Numbered from the stretch's first letter, positions 16,186-24,198 are shown. The stretch: 33,497 bases of DNA from Acidimicrobiaceae bacterium (GCA_018699415.1 JABIQM010000177.1:1-33497), one strand, 5' to 3'. The notes: generated by a model from the letters alone, not told the origin. Numbers and translations are program-made.

Positions 16186-17364
16186 TCAGTTTCGTGAAAT
16201 CGGATTCAGCCCGACGAGCAGCCGACCAAGGTTCAGCGCCGTGCGATCGCTGTCAAGCAAGTAGTGGGTTCGGATCGCAACCAGATCGCGCCATGCCCGC
16301 ATCAGCGGTTCGCCCTCGCGCACGACACTCGACCCGGCAACGGTGCCGAGTGCTTCCACGGCACTGCACACGTCGAGAACCAGACCCTGGACCGCAATCA
16401 GGGCACGACGGGTTTCTGTCTCGTCGTAGAAGCAGGTCGACGTCCGAGCCGCCGCGTCGTAGTCGCGGGCTACACCCACCAAGACGCGATGAGCCCGATC
16501 GACGGTGCCCGCAGCACGGCCCAGTCGGGCCTGCACCGATTCTGAATCGCTGAGAGTTCCATACGGTGGAAACGGACTGGTCTTGCCCCGGGCCCGTTCA
16601 GCGAACAACTCCACGAACGCACGCCCCACCCCAACGGCCACCGCGCCGAGTTCACATATGAACAAGGGCAGCATGGGCGCACGAAAGAACCCCTCATCGG
16701 GACCGCCGAGTGGTGCTGAACCAACCGGTTCACCGTCGGAGCCCAACCTGATGGCGCGGCGCGACGGCACGTAAACACCGTCGATCACCGCTCGCTTGGA
16801 TCCGGTACCGCGCATGGCCTCCACATGCCAGTTGTCTTCAATGTGGTACTCCGAGGCCCGGATCACCGCCGAGATCACACCCGCCGGCGGTCCATCCTTC
16901 GCAGCGCCGGGGATCACGGCGGTGATACCGAGCCAGTTGCACACGTCGCAGCCCGATACGTAATCCCACGTCCCCGACAAGTCATAGCCGCCATCTATCG
17001 GGGTGGCCTGACCTTGAGGGGCCACCACCAGGGGAAACCGCAGATCGCCGTCGTCGCCGTACATCTCTTCTTGCCCCTCGATGGGAAAGAAGCCTGCCCA
17101 TTTGTTGTGGGCCGCCGTGAGCGAGGTGATCCACCCGGCCGACCCATCACCCCGAGAGATCTCAACCATCGACTCCACGAAGGTTTCCGCACCGAGCTGA
17201 TGGCCACCGAAACGCCGGGGCTGCACTAGCCGGAACATGCCAGAATCGGTGAGAGTCCGCATGGTGTCATCGCTCATCCGCCGCTGGGAATCTGCTTCCG
17301 AGGCGCGTTCACGAAGAAGTGGGACCAGTGCCCGGGCTCGATCGATGGCTTCGACGGCTTCCAT
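16186..17364 (-). CDS. Acyl-CoA dehydrogenase-fold flavoprotein, HsaA-like monooxygenase
   Basis: 392 residues. It has the acyl-CoA dehydrogenase fold, with an N-terminal helical domain (FRLVQPRRFGGHQLGAETFVE), a middle beta domain (GGYDLSGTWDYVSGC, then NWHVEAMRGTGSKRAVIDGVYVPSRR), and a C-terminal 'type 2' helical domain. The WHVxGMRGTGS-type motif is characteristic of HsaA/HpaB-like oxygenase components that take reduced flavin from a partner reductase and hydroxylate phenolic compounds; HsaA acts in steroid-ring degradation. The general acid-base Glu of true dehydrogenases is not obvious. No reductase or ring-cleavage gene is nearby, so the substrate is unknown. It starts 78 bases after htrA and may be read from the same strand. 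Confidence 0.82.
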   Translation of the reverse strand: MEAVEAIDRARALVPLLRERASEADSQRRMSDDTMRTLTDSGMFRLVQPRRFGGHQLGAETFVESMVEISRGDGSAGWITSLTAAHNKWAGFFPIEGQEEMYGDDGDLRFPLVVAPQGQATPIDGGYDLSGTWDYVSGCDVCNWLGITAVIPGAAKDGPPAGVISAVIRASEYHIEDNWHVEAMRGTGSKRAVIDGVYVPSRRAIRLGSDGEPVGSAPLGGPDEGFFRAPMLPLFICELGAVAVGVGRAFVELFAERARGKTSPFPPYGTLSDSESVQARLGRAAGTVDRAHRVLVGVARDYDAAARTSTCFYDETETRRALIAVQGLVLDVCSAVEALGTVAGSSVVREGEPLMRAWRDLVAIRTHYLLDSDRTALNLGRLLVGLNPISRN

Positions 17365-17442
17365 CGGGCCACACCTTACATCAGCCGATGGTCATGACTT
17401 AGGTGCCCCATGACGAGAGCGGGAACGCCGCCCAAACCAGGG

Positions 17443-18990
17443 TCAGTTGCTCCCGACCACGATTGAGAACGACATGCGCTCACCGTCGCGGAGCACGTCG
17501 ATCTCGACAGTCTCGCCGGGCCGGAAGAACTTGAAATTGGCCGCGAGTTCCTCCATGGTGCGCACCACAGCGCCATTAACCGAAACGATGAGATCTCCGA
17601 CCTCCATGCCAGCAGCTGCCGCAGGAGCGCCCTCGACCACACCCGTCACGATCGCACCCATGGTGCCATCGGTGAGTGTGTCACCACTCACACCAAGGAA
17701 GCCGAGTTCGAGCGACTCACCGTTCACGATTCGCTCTGCAATGAGCACGATGGTGTCGGAGGGCACAGCAAAGCCCACGCCAGCATTGTCGCTCGAGACG
17801 CCATCAGTGCGGATCGATGTATTCATGCCGATCACTCGACCTTGACGGTCAGCGAGCGCGCCACCGGAGTTGCCCGGATTGATGGGGGCATCGGTCTGAA
17901 TCATCGCAACCGGCACCGGATTGGCTGGATCGGAACCACCAAACGGGTTGATGCGGTTCACGGCGCTGACAATGCCGGCAGTCACCGACTGGTCGAGACC
18001 AAACGGGCTGCCAACCGCAACAGCAAGCTGTCCGACATCGACTGACGCAGTGGGGGCAAAGATCGCAGCCACGAGATCAACCTCCGCTGGATCCACCTGG
18101 ACGACGGCAATATCGCGAGCCGAATCGCCACCGACGACCGTGCCGACAACCTCGACACCGTTGTCGAACCGCACCGTAACGGTCGTGGCATCGCCGGCGA
18201 CATGGTCGTTGGTCACGATGTAGCCATTGGCAGCGTCCCAGACGATGCCCGAGCCTTGGCCAACGCCAGTTTGGATCAAGACAACCGAAGGTGAGATCGC
18301 TTGTGCGACCGCAACGATTGGTTCGGCGGTATCACTGTCAATCAGCGGGACGGGAACGGTGCTGGGGGCCAAGGCTTCATTGTCGCTTCGGGCCAACTCG
18401 GTAGAGCCAATGTCATCGCTAACATCAGAAGCCGGTGCCGGATCGTCGTCAACGATCTGTGCGAGTCCAAAACCACCAGCGACAAGCAAAGCGCTCAAGG
18501 CCATGCCGCCGATGACACCTGCCGCCACCCGCCAACGGCCACCGTTCGTGCCGAGAGGCGGTGGCTCGAACGAAGCCGAGGCGGGCGACGTCGTAGGGGG
18601 TCCGGGCGGGCCGGCGACAGGACCCACCCCATAGGGGGCTGGGCTCGGTGCGCTGGCAGACACGGGGGGACGCGTCCATGGTGCCGTCGAAGGGGTCGAC
18701 CCCGGCCCAGCCATGGGGGGTGGCGGAGGCAGGGTCGACGAGTTATGCCCGGAGGCTGGGACAGCCGTGGTGGGCGAGTTGTAGCCCGCCGGGCGATCAA
18801 ACACACTGGCCGAAGTGCTAGCCGGAGGGGGCTCCGGAGCGGGGGGAATCGGCGAGGGCGCTGCTGGGGGAAATTCAGCGCCGCTACTGTCTTGCGTGTT
18901 GGACCGCTCAGCGGCGGGCCGGTCCGACGCGGCGAGGGAACCATCGTCGGAGTTCTGGGGGGAAGATTCGTCGATCGGATATCGATCCAT
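17443..18990 (-). CDS. HtrA/PepD-like membrane serine protease with PDZ domain
   Basis: 515 residues. A long Pro/Ser-rich cytoplasmic N-terminus (1-150) is followed by one transmembrane helix (VAAGVIGGMALSALLVAGGFGL), a trypsin-like domain with H263 (TNDHVAG), D293 (SARDIAVVQVD) and S375 (NPGNSGGAL), and a C-terminal PDZ domain (about 420-505, with ELGFLGVSGD and GAPAAAAGMEVGDLIVSVNG). The protease faces the outside and would degrade or refold damaged envelope proteins. It follows a response regulator and histidine kinase on the same strand, the arrangement of mycobacterial mprA–mprB–pepD. A TACTGT -10 element lies 6 bases before the ATG, so it has its own likely leaderless promoter. Confidence 0.93.
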   Translation of the reverse strand: MDRYPIDESSPQNSDDGSLAASDRPAAERSNTQDSSGAEFPPAAPSPIPPAPEPPPASTSASVFDRPAGYNSPTTAVPASGHNSSTLPPPPPMAGPGSTPSTAPWTRPPVSASAPSPAPYGVGPVAGPPGPPTTSPASASFEPPPLGTNGGRWRVAAGVIGGMALSALLVAGGFGLAQIVDDDPAPASDVSDDIGSTELARSDNEALAPSTVPVPLIDSDTAEPIVAVAQAISPSVVLIQTGVGQGSGIVWDAANGYIVTNDHVAGDATTVTVRFDNGVEVVGTVVGGDSARDIAVVQVDPAEVDLVAAIFAPTASVDVGQLAVAVGSPFGLDQSVTAGIVSAVNRINPFGGSDPANPVPVAMIQTDAPINPGNSGGALADRQGRVIGMNTSIRTDGVSSDNAGVGFAVPSDTIVLIAERIVNGESLELGFLGVSGDTLTDGTMGAIVTGVVEGAPAAAAGMEVGDLIVSVNGAVVRTMEELAANFKFFRPGETVEIDVLRDGERMSFSIVVGSN

Positions 18991-18996
18991 GCCCAG

Positions 18997-19002
18997 ACAG
19001 TA
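18997..19002 (-). promoter_or_regulatory. -10 element for the HtrA gene
   Basis: TACTGT, then 6 bases to the ATG at 18990. Suggests a promoter separate from the two-component genes. Confidence 0.45.
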
Positions 19003-19067
19003 CGGCTAGAAGGCGAAAGTTTTGGTAAGGAACCCCGAAAATTCAGGGAAAGTCCCAATCGGTTCGT

Positions 19068-20285
19068 TCAGACCTGATTTTGAGACTCAGGGAACCAAAG
19101 TATGAACGTGGAACCGTCGTTGGCATTCGATGAGAGATCCACGCGGCCGCCGTGACCTTCCATGACTTGGCGAACAATCGTGAGTCCAAGCCCTGATCGG
19201 CCCTGCTCTCGAGCCTCCTGCTTATCGCCTCGCCAGAAACGCTGGAAGACCCGATGGTGATCCTCAGGCGGGATACCGGGACCCTCGTCAGCGATGGTGA
19301 TGGTGTTCCAGTCGTTGTGACGGGCGCATGCCACGGTCACCGATGTGCCCGACGGGGCCAGTCGTATTGCGTTTGCCAAAAGGTTGGCCACGGCGCGGCG
19401 CACCGCAGGGGTATCCCCACAGACGGGCAGCGTTTGGTCCGAGATGTTGAGGGTGAGCACAAGACCGCGCGCCTCTGCCGGCGCTTCGAACTCCTCGGCC
19501 AAATTGCCCACAATCTCGACAAGATCAAAGTCCTCTTCACGAGTGGTGCGTTCACCGTGACGGGCATACAAAAGGAGATCATCCACCAGAGTTGTCATGC
19601 GTTCCGCTGAGCGACCAACAACTTCGCTGATCGAACGCAGTTCCTCGGCATCGGCATCCGGATCGCCGAGAGCAACATCAATATTGGTGCGAATCACCGC
19701 CAACGGATTGCGCAGCTCATGGCTCGCCTCATGAATGAATTCACGCTGTGACTCAAAGGCATCATCGATGCGGCCAAGCATCTCGTCGAAGGTGTCGGCC
19801 AAGTGTTTGAGTTCGTCGTCCGGCCCATCCAGATTGATTCGGCGAGAGAGATCTGTGTGTTGGATGTCGCTGGCCACAGTTCGGATGCGTTCAACCGGCC
19901 GAAGTACCAGGCCCGACACAAACCAACCCACGCCAAGACTGCCGATGAACAAGATACCAAGCGCACCAAAGGCGTACGTGCGTAGTTGGTCGAGTGCCTG
20001 CTCGTTCACTTCGCGTTCAAAGAGGGCGAGTGGGTCGGTCCTCTCGAACTCGATCGTTCCGATCATGTCCTGACCATCACGATCGCGAAACAGCGCCACG
20101 ACGGCGTCGGTGCGGCTCACATCCTGATCCTCCAGGCTACGAGCGAGGCCGGCATAGATCCCACCAACAACAATCGTGGCAAGTCCAAAAAGCAGAACCG
20201 AGTAGAGCACCGCAAGTCGGAACCGAATCGATCCGGCCCAATCCGTGCGAGGGCTCGTCTTGGCGGCCCGCTCCGCCTCAGCCAT
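19068..20285 (-). CDS. Sensor histidine kinase, MprB-like
   Basis: 405 residues. Two transmembrane helices (about 22-46 and 104-127) flank a short extracytoplasmic sensor of about 55 residues. HAMP spans about 128-180. The HisKA domain has phospho-acceptor H189 in HEASHELRNPL, and the HATPase domain has the N box (RAVANLLANAIRLAPSG), DEGPGIPPED, FQRFWRG and GRSGLGLTIVRQVMEGHGG. It would sense envelope state and phosphorylate the regulator encoded just upstream. Its ATG overlaps the regulator's stop by 8 bases, so the pair is coupled, and an HtrA-type protease follows. Confidence 0.94.
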   Translation of the reverse strand: MAEAERAAKTSPRTDWAGSIRFRLAVLYSVLLFGLATIVVGGIYAGLARSLEDQDVSRTDAVVALFRDRDGQDMIGTIEFERTDPLALFEREVNEQALDQLRTYAFGALGILFIGSLGVGWFVSGLVLRPVERIRTVASDIQHTDLSRRINLDGPDDELKHLADTFDEMLGRIDDAFESQREFIHEASHELRNPLAVIRTNIDVALGDPDADAEELRSISEVVGRSAERMTTLVDDLLLYARHGERTTREEDFDLVEIVGNLAEEFEAPAEARGLVLTLNISDQTLPVCGDTPAVRRAVANLLANAIRLAPSGTSVTVACARHNDWNTITIADEGPGIPPEDHHRVFQRFWRGDKQEAREQGRSGLGLTIVRQVMEGHGGRVDLSSNANDGSTFILWFPESQNQV

Positions 20286-20988
20286 CGTGCTCCGGCGTAT
20301 CGCTTGCGGCTTCAGCGAGCAGACGGTAGCCCGACCCGATCACCGTTTCGAGCATCTGAGCCTCGTCGCCCTCAGAGAGCTTTCGCCGCAAGGTACCCAC
20401 CGTGACCCGTACCGTGTTCGTGAACGGATCGGCATGTTCATCCCACACATGTTCGAGCAAATGTTCCTGCGATAGCACGCGGTCGACGTGGGACATGAAG
20501 TATCGGAGCAGGGCAAATTCCTTCGCAGTCAGGTCGAGTTCACGATCACCACGACGCACACGGTGCTTCGCATCGTCAAGCTCAACGTCGCCAACATTCA
20601 GAACCGACGTGGACCGGGATGCGTCGCGACGGAGAAGTGATCGGACTCGAGCCGTGAGTTCGCCAAAGGCAAACGGCTTGACCAAATAGTCATCGGCGCC
20701 ATGATCAAGACCAGCGATTCGATCTTCGAGACCGTCGCGGGCAGTCAGCATCAATACCCGAGGCGGCACGCCCTCAGGCGGGTGCTCACGAAGTCGCTCG
20801 CAAACCTCAAGGCCATCGACGCCAGGCATGGTGACATCGAGACACACCAGGTCGTAGGGCGTCAGCGACGCCTTGTCGAGCGCTGACTCTCCATCGTGGG
20901 CAATGTCAACTGCGTAACCCTCGCGACGTAACCCTCGCGCAACAGCGTCTGCGAGTTCGACTTCATCGTCAACAACCAGAATTCGCAT
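20278..20988 (-). CDS. OmpR/PhoB-family response regulator, MprA-like
   Basis: 236 residues from the ATG at 20988 (MRILVVDDEVELADAVARGL). The receiver has D7-D8, phospho-acceptor D51 in VCLDVTMPG, T82 and K104 (DYLVKPFAFGEL). The C-terminal winged helix (KEFALLRYFMSHVDRVLSQ, VRVTVGTLRRKLSEG, TVIGSGYRL) binds DNA as a dimer. It pairs with the adjacent kinase. A TAGCGT hexamer 7 bases before the ATG suggests a leaderless message. An upstream extension to 21249 is open but lacks receiver homology. Confidence 0.95.
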   Translation of the reverse strand: MRILVVDDEVELADAVARGLRREGYAVDIAHDGESALDKASLTPYDLVCLDVTMPGVDGLEVCERLREHPPEGVPPRVLMLTARDGLEDRIAGLDHGADDYLVKPFAFGELTARVRSLLRRDASRSTSVLNVGDVELDDAKHRVRRGDRELDLTAKEFALLRYFMSHVDRVLSQEHLLEHVWDEHADPFTNTVRVTVGTLRRKLSEGDEAQMLETVIGSGYRLLAEAASDTPEHDG

Positions 20989-21299
20989 TCGCACGACGCT
21001 ACCTGCCGCCGCAGGAGGTCGACAGGCTTCATTCTTTCGCTCCGTCTTTTGGAACAACTGCGTATCGTGGGTCGAGTTAGCCAGACGGGTCTGAGTCATC
21101 GTTCGCCATCGCAGCATGTCTAGGCGAAAGTCAACATAAGTCCCTCCAGCACGAAACAGACAAGACAATCGTGAACGACCGCGACTATGTCGGGTTTGAG
21201 GGTGAGCGTGGCACGGGCACCGGCAACGGTGGCGAGGTCCGGTCACCACCCTTGTGAACGGTCAGCGAAGCCTTCGGTGACCGGTCAGCACCGTCTCCT
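20989..21299. other. Intergenic region between the ArsC-like gene and the response regulator
   Basis: About 310 bases. It contains the regulator's putative -10 (20996-21001), AT-richer DNA with TTGACT near 21130, and a cluster of GGTCA-type inverted repeats (21239-21286) after the ArsC-like gene. No gene seen. Confidence 0.45.
21260..21282 (-). terminator. Hairpin downstream of the ArsC-like gene
   Basis: Minus strand: GGTCA, one mismatch, CGAAG/CTTCG core, one mismatch, TGACC, a near-perfect 23-base palindrome. Wider arms CCGGTCACC (21239-21247) and GGTGACCGG (21276-21284) allow an alternative fold. No T-tract, so the terminator function is tentative. Confidence 0.45.
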
Positions 21300-21668
21300 T
21301 CAGCCGAACAGTTCGGCGAGGCGCTCTTTCGCCTTCGCCTCACCGAGTGGACGACCGATGATGGCCTTGTCGTCGGCAACGATCACCGGGCGCTGAAGCA
21401 GCTTGGGGTAAGCCAAGAGAACGGCCACGACTGCATCGGTGTTGCCGACATAGTCGTCCTCGTTCAGTTTGAGCTTGGTGAACTGCGCATCCTTGCGGAC
21501 AAGGTTCTCGACGGGGTCTTCCAGCTTGGCGATGATCTCGCGCAGCGTCGCTTCATCAGGCGGCGTCTTCATGTAGCGAATCTCTTCAAACTCGACGTTC
21601 ATCTCCGTGGCGACCACCACGGCATTTTTTGACGAGTTTCAATTGGGGTTGTGGTAGATGGCAGTCAT
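21300..21668 (-). CDS. ArsC/Spx-family thioredoxin-fold reductase, predicted selenoprotein (UGA = Sec10)
   Basis: If UGA at 21641-21639 is read as selenocysteine, the ATG at 21668 gives a 122-residue protein beginning MTAIYHNPN-U-NSSKNAV. ArsC-family proteins begin with IYHNPxC-xxS-[RK], and the UGA falls exactly on the catalytic Cys, giving a U-x-x-S active site with no gap in the alignment. The rest is a complete ArsC-like domain: NVEFEEIRYMKTPPDE, DPVENLVRKDAQF, LLAYPKLLQRPVIV and IIGRPLGEAKAKERL. Without recoding, the first downstream start (GTG 21620) would lose the whole active site. A SECIS-like hairpin follows the UGA. The likely role is thiol/selenol redox chemistry; arsenate reduction is possible but unproven. 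It lies 12 bases after a small hypothetical gene. Selenocysteine machinery genes are not in this window. Confidence 0.8.
21589..21638 (-). promoter_or_regulatory. Candidate bacterial SECIS element
   Basis: Directly after UGA on the minus strand: a 6-bp base stem (AACUCG, 21638-21633, with CGAGUU, 21594-21589), a symmetric 10+10-base internal loop, a 6-bp upper stem (CCGUGG, 21622-21617, with CCACGG, 21610-21605) and a 6-base apical loop UGGUCG. The apical loop starts 22 bases after the UGA and has G at its second position, both within the published bacterial SECIS consensus as I recall it. Confidence 0.7.
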
Positions 21669-21680
21669 TGGTTCATGATC

Positions 21681-21971
21681 TTAGGACCACGAACCGGCTC
21701 CGGGGACATCGGTTGCCTGGTCATCGATCGCATCAACCGGCGGCCACCGCTCTTTCACCAACGACGCGACCACTACTGGAAACTCTGCAGCGAACCGAGC
21801 GAGGCCAGCAAGCAGTTCGGACTCGACGCGAACGGTGTGGAGTAGCACATAGCGGCCGAAGAACTCGGACTCTGTCTCAATGTCGAGGCGAGTCGCTGCG
21901 GAGAAGAGCTTCAAGGCCACGTTCTCGTGCGCGATCAACGTCGACGGCGCGTTGATAGGCAGTCGCGCCAC
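21681..21971 (-). CDS. Hypothetical protein upstream of the ArsC-like gene
   Basis: 96 residues from the GTG at 21971. No family recognised. The protein is mixed alpha/beta in look (STLIAHENVALKLFSAATRL, FFGRYVLLHTVRVESELLAG, FAAEFPVVVASLVKERWPP) without signal peptide or membrane helix. The frame stays open and looks codon-like above the GTG (reading AQVFRKHHGATTSG) but has no ATG, GTG or TTG there, so the true start may be different or lost. It ends 12 bases before the ArsC-like ATG, suggesting one transcript. A TATAAG at 22026-22021 could be the -10 of that transcript. Confidence 0.55.
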   Translation of the reverse strand: MARLPINAPSTLIAHENVALKLFSAATRLDIETESEFFGRYVLLHTVRVESELLAGLARFAAEFPVVVASLVKERWPPVDAIDDQATDVPGAGSWS

Positions 21972-22020
21972 CGCGCCACTTGTCGTCGCGCCGTGATGCT
22001 TTCGAAAAACTTGCGCTGTG

Positions 22021-22026
22021 CTTATA
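22021..22026 (-). promoter_or_regulatory. Possible -10 for the hypothetical–ArsC-like pair
   Basis: TATAAG on the minus strand, about 50 bases before the GTG at 21971; the -35 is weak (CGACTG region). Confidence 0.3.
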
Positions 22027-22076
22027 GAACCTGGTCGGCGGCGGCGCAGTCGGCGCTCGTCGTTCGCCCGCGTGGT

Positions 22077-22340
22077 TTATTCGAAATCGGTCCAGCCCCG
22101 TCCATCAAATGCGTGTACATCCCCGTGGGAACCGGGCCGTGTCACGACATTGGTCGCCGTCCACCCCTGCCCGCCGGTAGAAGCAAACGTGCGGAACCGA
22201 ATTCGACCGAGGTTAGGTCCGTCGTGTTCCTGGTATCGCAATCCCGAGGCGGATACCGTTCGGGCCACGAGCCGTTCACGGCCACGATAAAGCACAAGAC
22301 TTCGTAACAGCCAGAGTCCAACGACCATGGCGCCGATCAA
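22077..22340 (-). CDS. Small membrane-anchored protein, possibly the 3' part of an interrupted gene
   Basis: 87 residues from a TTG at 22340 (next in-frame ATG 22328). An N-terminal transmembrane segment (WLVLIGAMVVGLWLLRSLVLY, beginning upstream of the TTG) is followed by a basic stretch (RGRERLVAR) and a short soluble domain of about 55 residues (RIRFRTFASTGGQGWTATNV). Upstream, in the same frame, codons reach back through WTPW and FSEQWW to a TGA at 22376-22374, then continue as a 20-codon GTG-started segment (VPFQTDEPTTGGPGEDDGWQ). Joined, this is a typical acidic-head, single-pass protein, so the TGA probably replaced TGG. Function unknown. Confidence 0.5.
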   Translation of the reverse strand: MIGAMVVGLWLLRSLVLYRGRERLVARTVSASGLRYQEHDGPNLGRIRFRTFASTGGQGWTATNVVTRPGSHGDVHAFDGRGWTDFE

Positions 22341-22482
22341 GACGAGCCAAGGGGTCCACCATTGCTCACTAAATCACTGCCAGCCGTCGTCTTCCCCGGG
22401 TCCACCGGTTGTCGGCTCATCTGTTTGGAACGGCACCGCCGCCTACCGTTGATCGGCGGATGACCACTCACGATCAGGAAGC

Positions 22483-22958
<476 letters not shown>

Positions 22959-22975
22959 ACAAAGTTGGTTCTTGG

Positions 22976-22981
22976 TACAAT
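22976..22981 (+). promoter_or_regulatory. -10 element for the GntR-family gene
   Basis: TACAAT with 6 bases to the GTG at 22988, fitting a leaderless message; the dyad at 22949-22962 lies in the -35 area and could give autorepression. Confidence 0.5.
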
Positions 22982-22987
22982 CATTAG

Positions 22988-23419
22988 GTGTACAGCCGCC
23001 CGGTCGTCACCTACCTCGACCAATTCAGCATCGAACGCCGGATGATCATCCGCCTCGAAGACGGCACCGCCATCCCCCGGTTCGAGCAGCTACGGGCACA
23101 AATTTCGGTGATGGTGGCGGTCGGCCGACTCGAGCCCACTCAACGCCTTCCCACAGTCCGCGATCTCGCTCAACAACTCGACATGGCCCCGGGCACTGTT
23201 GCTCGCGCCTATCGCGAGCTAGAGACAGATGGACTCGTCGAGGGTCGGGGCCGAGCGGGCACATTCGTCGTGGATGAGCCTCCCCACTCGGAGCCGCTGC
23301 GGGAACGTCGCGAACGAATCGCTCGTCTCGCTGTGGGGTTCACCTTCGATGCTCGGCAAGTAGGGGCAACCAACGAAGAAGCGCTCGCTGCCGTAGCCGA
23401 AGCGCTGAGCATTGAGTGA
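22988..23419 (+). CDS. GntR-family transcriptional regulator, YtrA-like
   Basis: 143 residues from the GTG at 22988. It has an N-terminal winged helix-turn-helix (PRFEQLRAQISVMVAVGRL, RLPTVRDLAQQLDMAPGTVARAYREL, ETDGLVEGRGRAGTFV) and only a short C-terminal helical tail, as in the YtrA subfamily, which lacks a large effector domain. YtrA regulators usually control an adjacent ABC transporter; none is here. The leaderless -10 supports the GTG at 22988, while family N-termini would also fit the ATG at 23042. A TTGTATCAATACAA dyad just upstream is a candidate binding site. Confidence 0.9.
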   Translation: MYSRPVVTYLDQFSIERRMIIRLEDGTAIPRFEQLRAQISVMVAVGRLEPTQRLPTVRDLAQQLDMAPGTVARAYRELETDGLVEGRGRAGTFVVDEPPHSEPLRERRERIARLAVGFTFDARQVGATNEEALAAVAEALSIE

Positions 23420-23676
23420 CGCTTCGCTACGAGGAGATCGCAACTTGAGAGGCACGCAGCGGTGATCGCTGAGCTGCTTAAGCCCCCTCCACGAAACGTG
23501 TCGAGAACGAAAAGCTCAACCAGTTCGGTCGTCTCGCCGCTACTCGTCGTAATGATGCCGCAGAGCAGATGCTCTGTCCCACAGTGTTCGTCGCCCATGG
23601 CAACAGCTGTCCCCAACGCCACGTCGAGAGTATGCAATGCGTCAGCGTCCAGAAAGAGGCCACTCATATGTTGCAC
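23209..23676 (-). CDS. Clp N-terminal-domain-like protein, probably degenerate
   Basis: From the ATG at 23676 the first 60 residues (DALHTLDVALGTAVAMGDEH, CGTEHLLCGI, ELVELFVLD) resemble a Clp repeat domain (A…A…E…IGTEHLLLGLL). After a G-rich run near 23480 the sequence loses that pattern and runs antisense through the GntR gene to 23209. The other frame at that point stops at 23478 after RFVEGA. I suspect a real gene of about 65 residues ending near 23478 with a frameshift at the G run, or a remnant. Clp N domains bind substrates or adaptors in ClpC/ClpB, and stand-alone versions (ClpS2/ClpN-like) exist. Confidence 0.35.
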   Translation of the reverse strand: MQHMSGLFLDADALHTLDVALGTAVAMGDEHCGTEHLLCGIITTSSGETTELVELFVLDTFRGGGLSSSAITAACLSSCDLLVAKRHSMLSASATAASASSLVAPTCRASKVNPTARRAIRSRRSRSGSEWGGSSTTNVPARPRPSTSPSVSSSR

Positions 23677-23721
23677 GCTACGAGTCCGCGGAGTTTGACC
23701 GCCTGAGTGATCCGAACCGAA

Positions 23722-24198
23722 TCAGCGTGAAACGACAAAATCCAAAGGCTTGGCATCGGTGATCTGCTGGAGCTTGGCCGAGCTAATCGGGAAGCACGCG
23801 TCCGGAGCGCCAGCAGCAGCGTAGACCAGTTCGTGGGCCAGCAGAGCCGGGTCGATCCACGCAGGGATGGGAACGGGATGAGCGAATGGCGGAGTGCCGC
23901 CGATCGCATACCCGGACGCGACTCGCGCCTCCTCGGGTGTTGCCATCCGAACGTGACCGCCAACAATCTTTGAGAGCTTCTCAAGATCGAGGCGGTTGTG
24001 GCCGGCGGTCAACGCGAGGACGGCGCCATCGGGGCCCGAGCACACCAGCGACTTGGCGATTTGGGACAGTTCGCAGCCGATTGCGGCTGCGGCCGCGATC
24101 GCAGTGCGTGTGCCATCTGGATACCGGACCGGTTCGACCACGATCGATAGCTCCGCTGCTGCGGCGCAGAACCGACTGACTGCATCTTCTTTGACCAT
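23722..24198 (-). CDS. YbaK/EbsC-family aminoacyl-tRNA deacylase
   Basis: 158 residues, the usual length for free-standing YbaK/ProX domains. Motifs: a conserved Lys in IAKSLVC, a strand VLALTAGHNRLDLEKL, EARVASGYAIGGTPPFAH (the family's G-x-x-x-GGxxPxG(H) loop) and a C-terminal FPISSAKLQQITDAK. These enzymes hydrolyse misacylated tRNA such as Cys- or Ala-tRNA-Pro. A Shine-Dalgarno GGAGGA is about 10 bases before the ATG. It is divergent from the CoA-transferase gene, sharing a 115-base intergenic region. Confidence 0.92.
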   Translation of the reverse strand: MVKEDAVSRFCAAAAELSIVVEPVRYPDGTRTAIAAAAAIGCELSQIAKSLVCSGPDGAVLALTAGHNRLDLEKLSKIVGGHVRMATPEEARVASGYAIGGTPPFAHPVPIPAWIDPALLAHELVYAAAGAPDACFPISSAKLQQITDAKPLDFVVSR

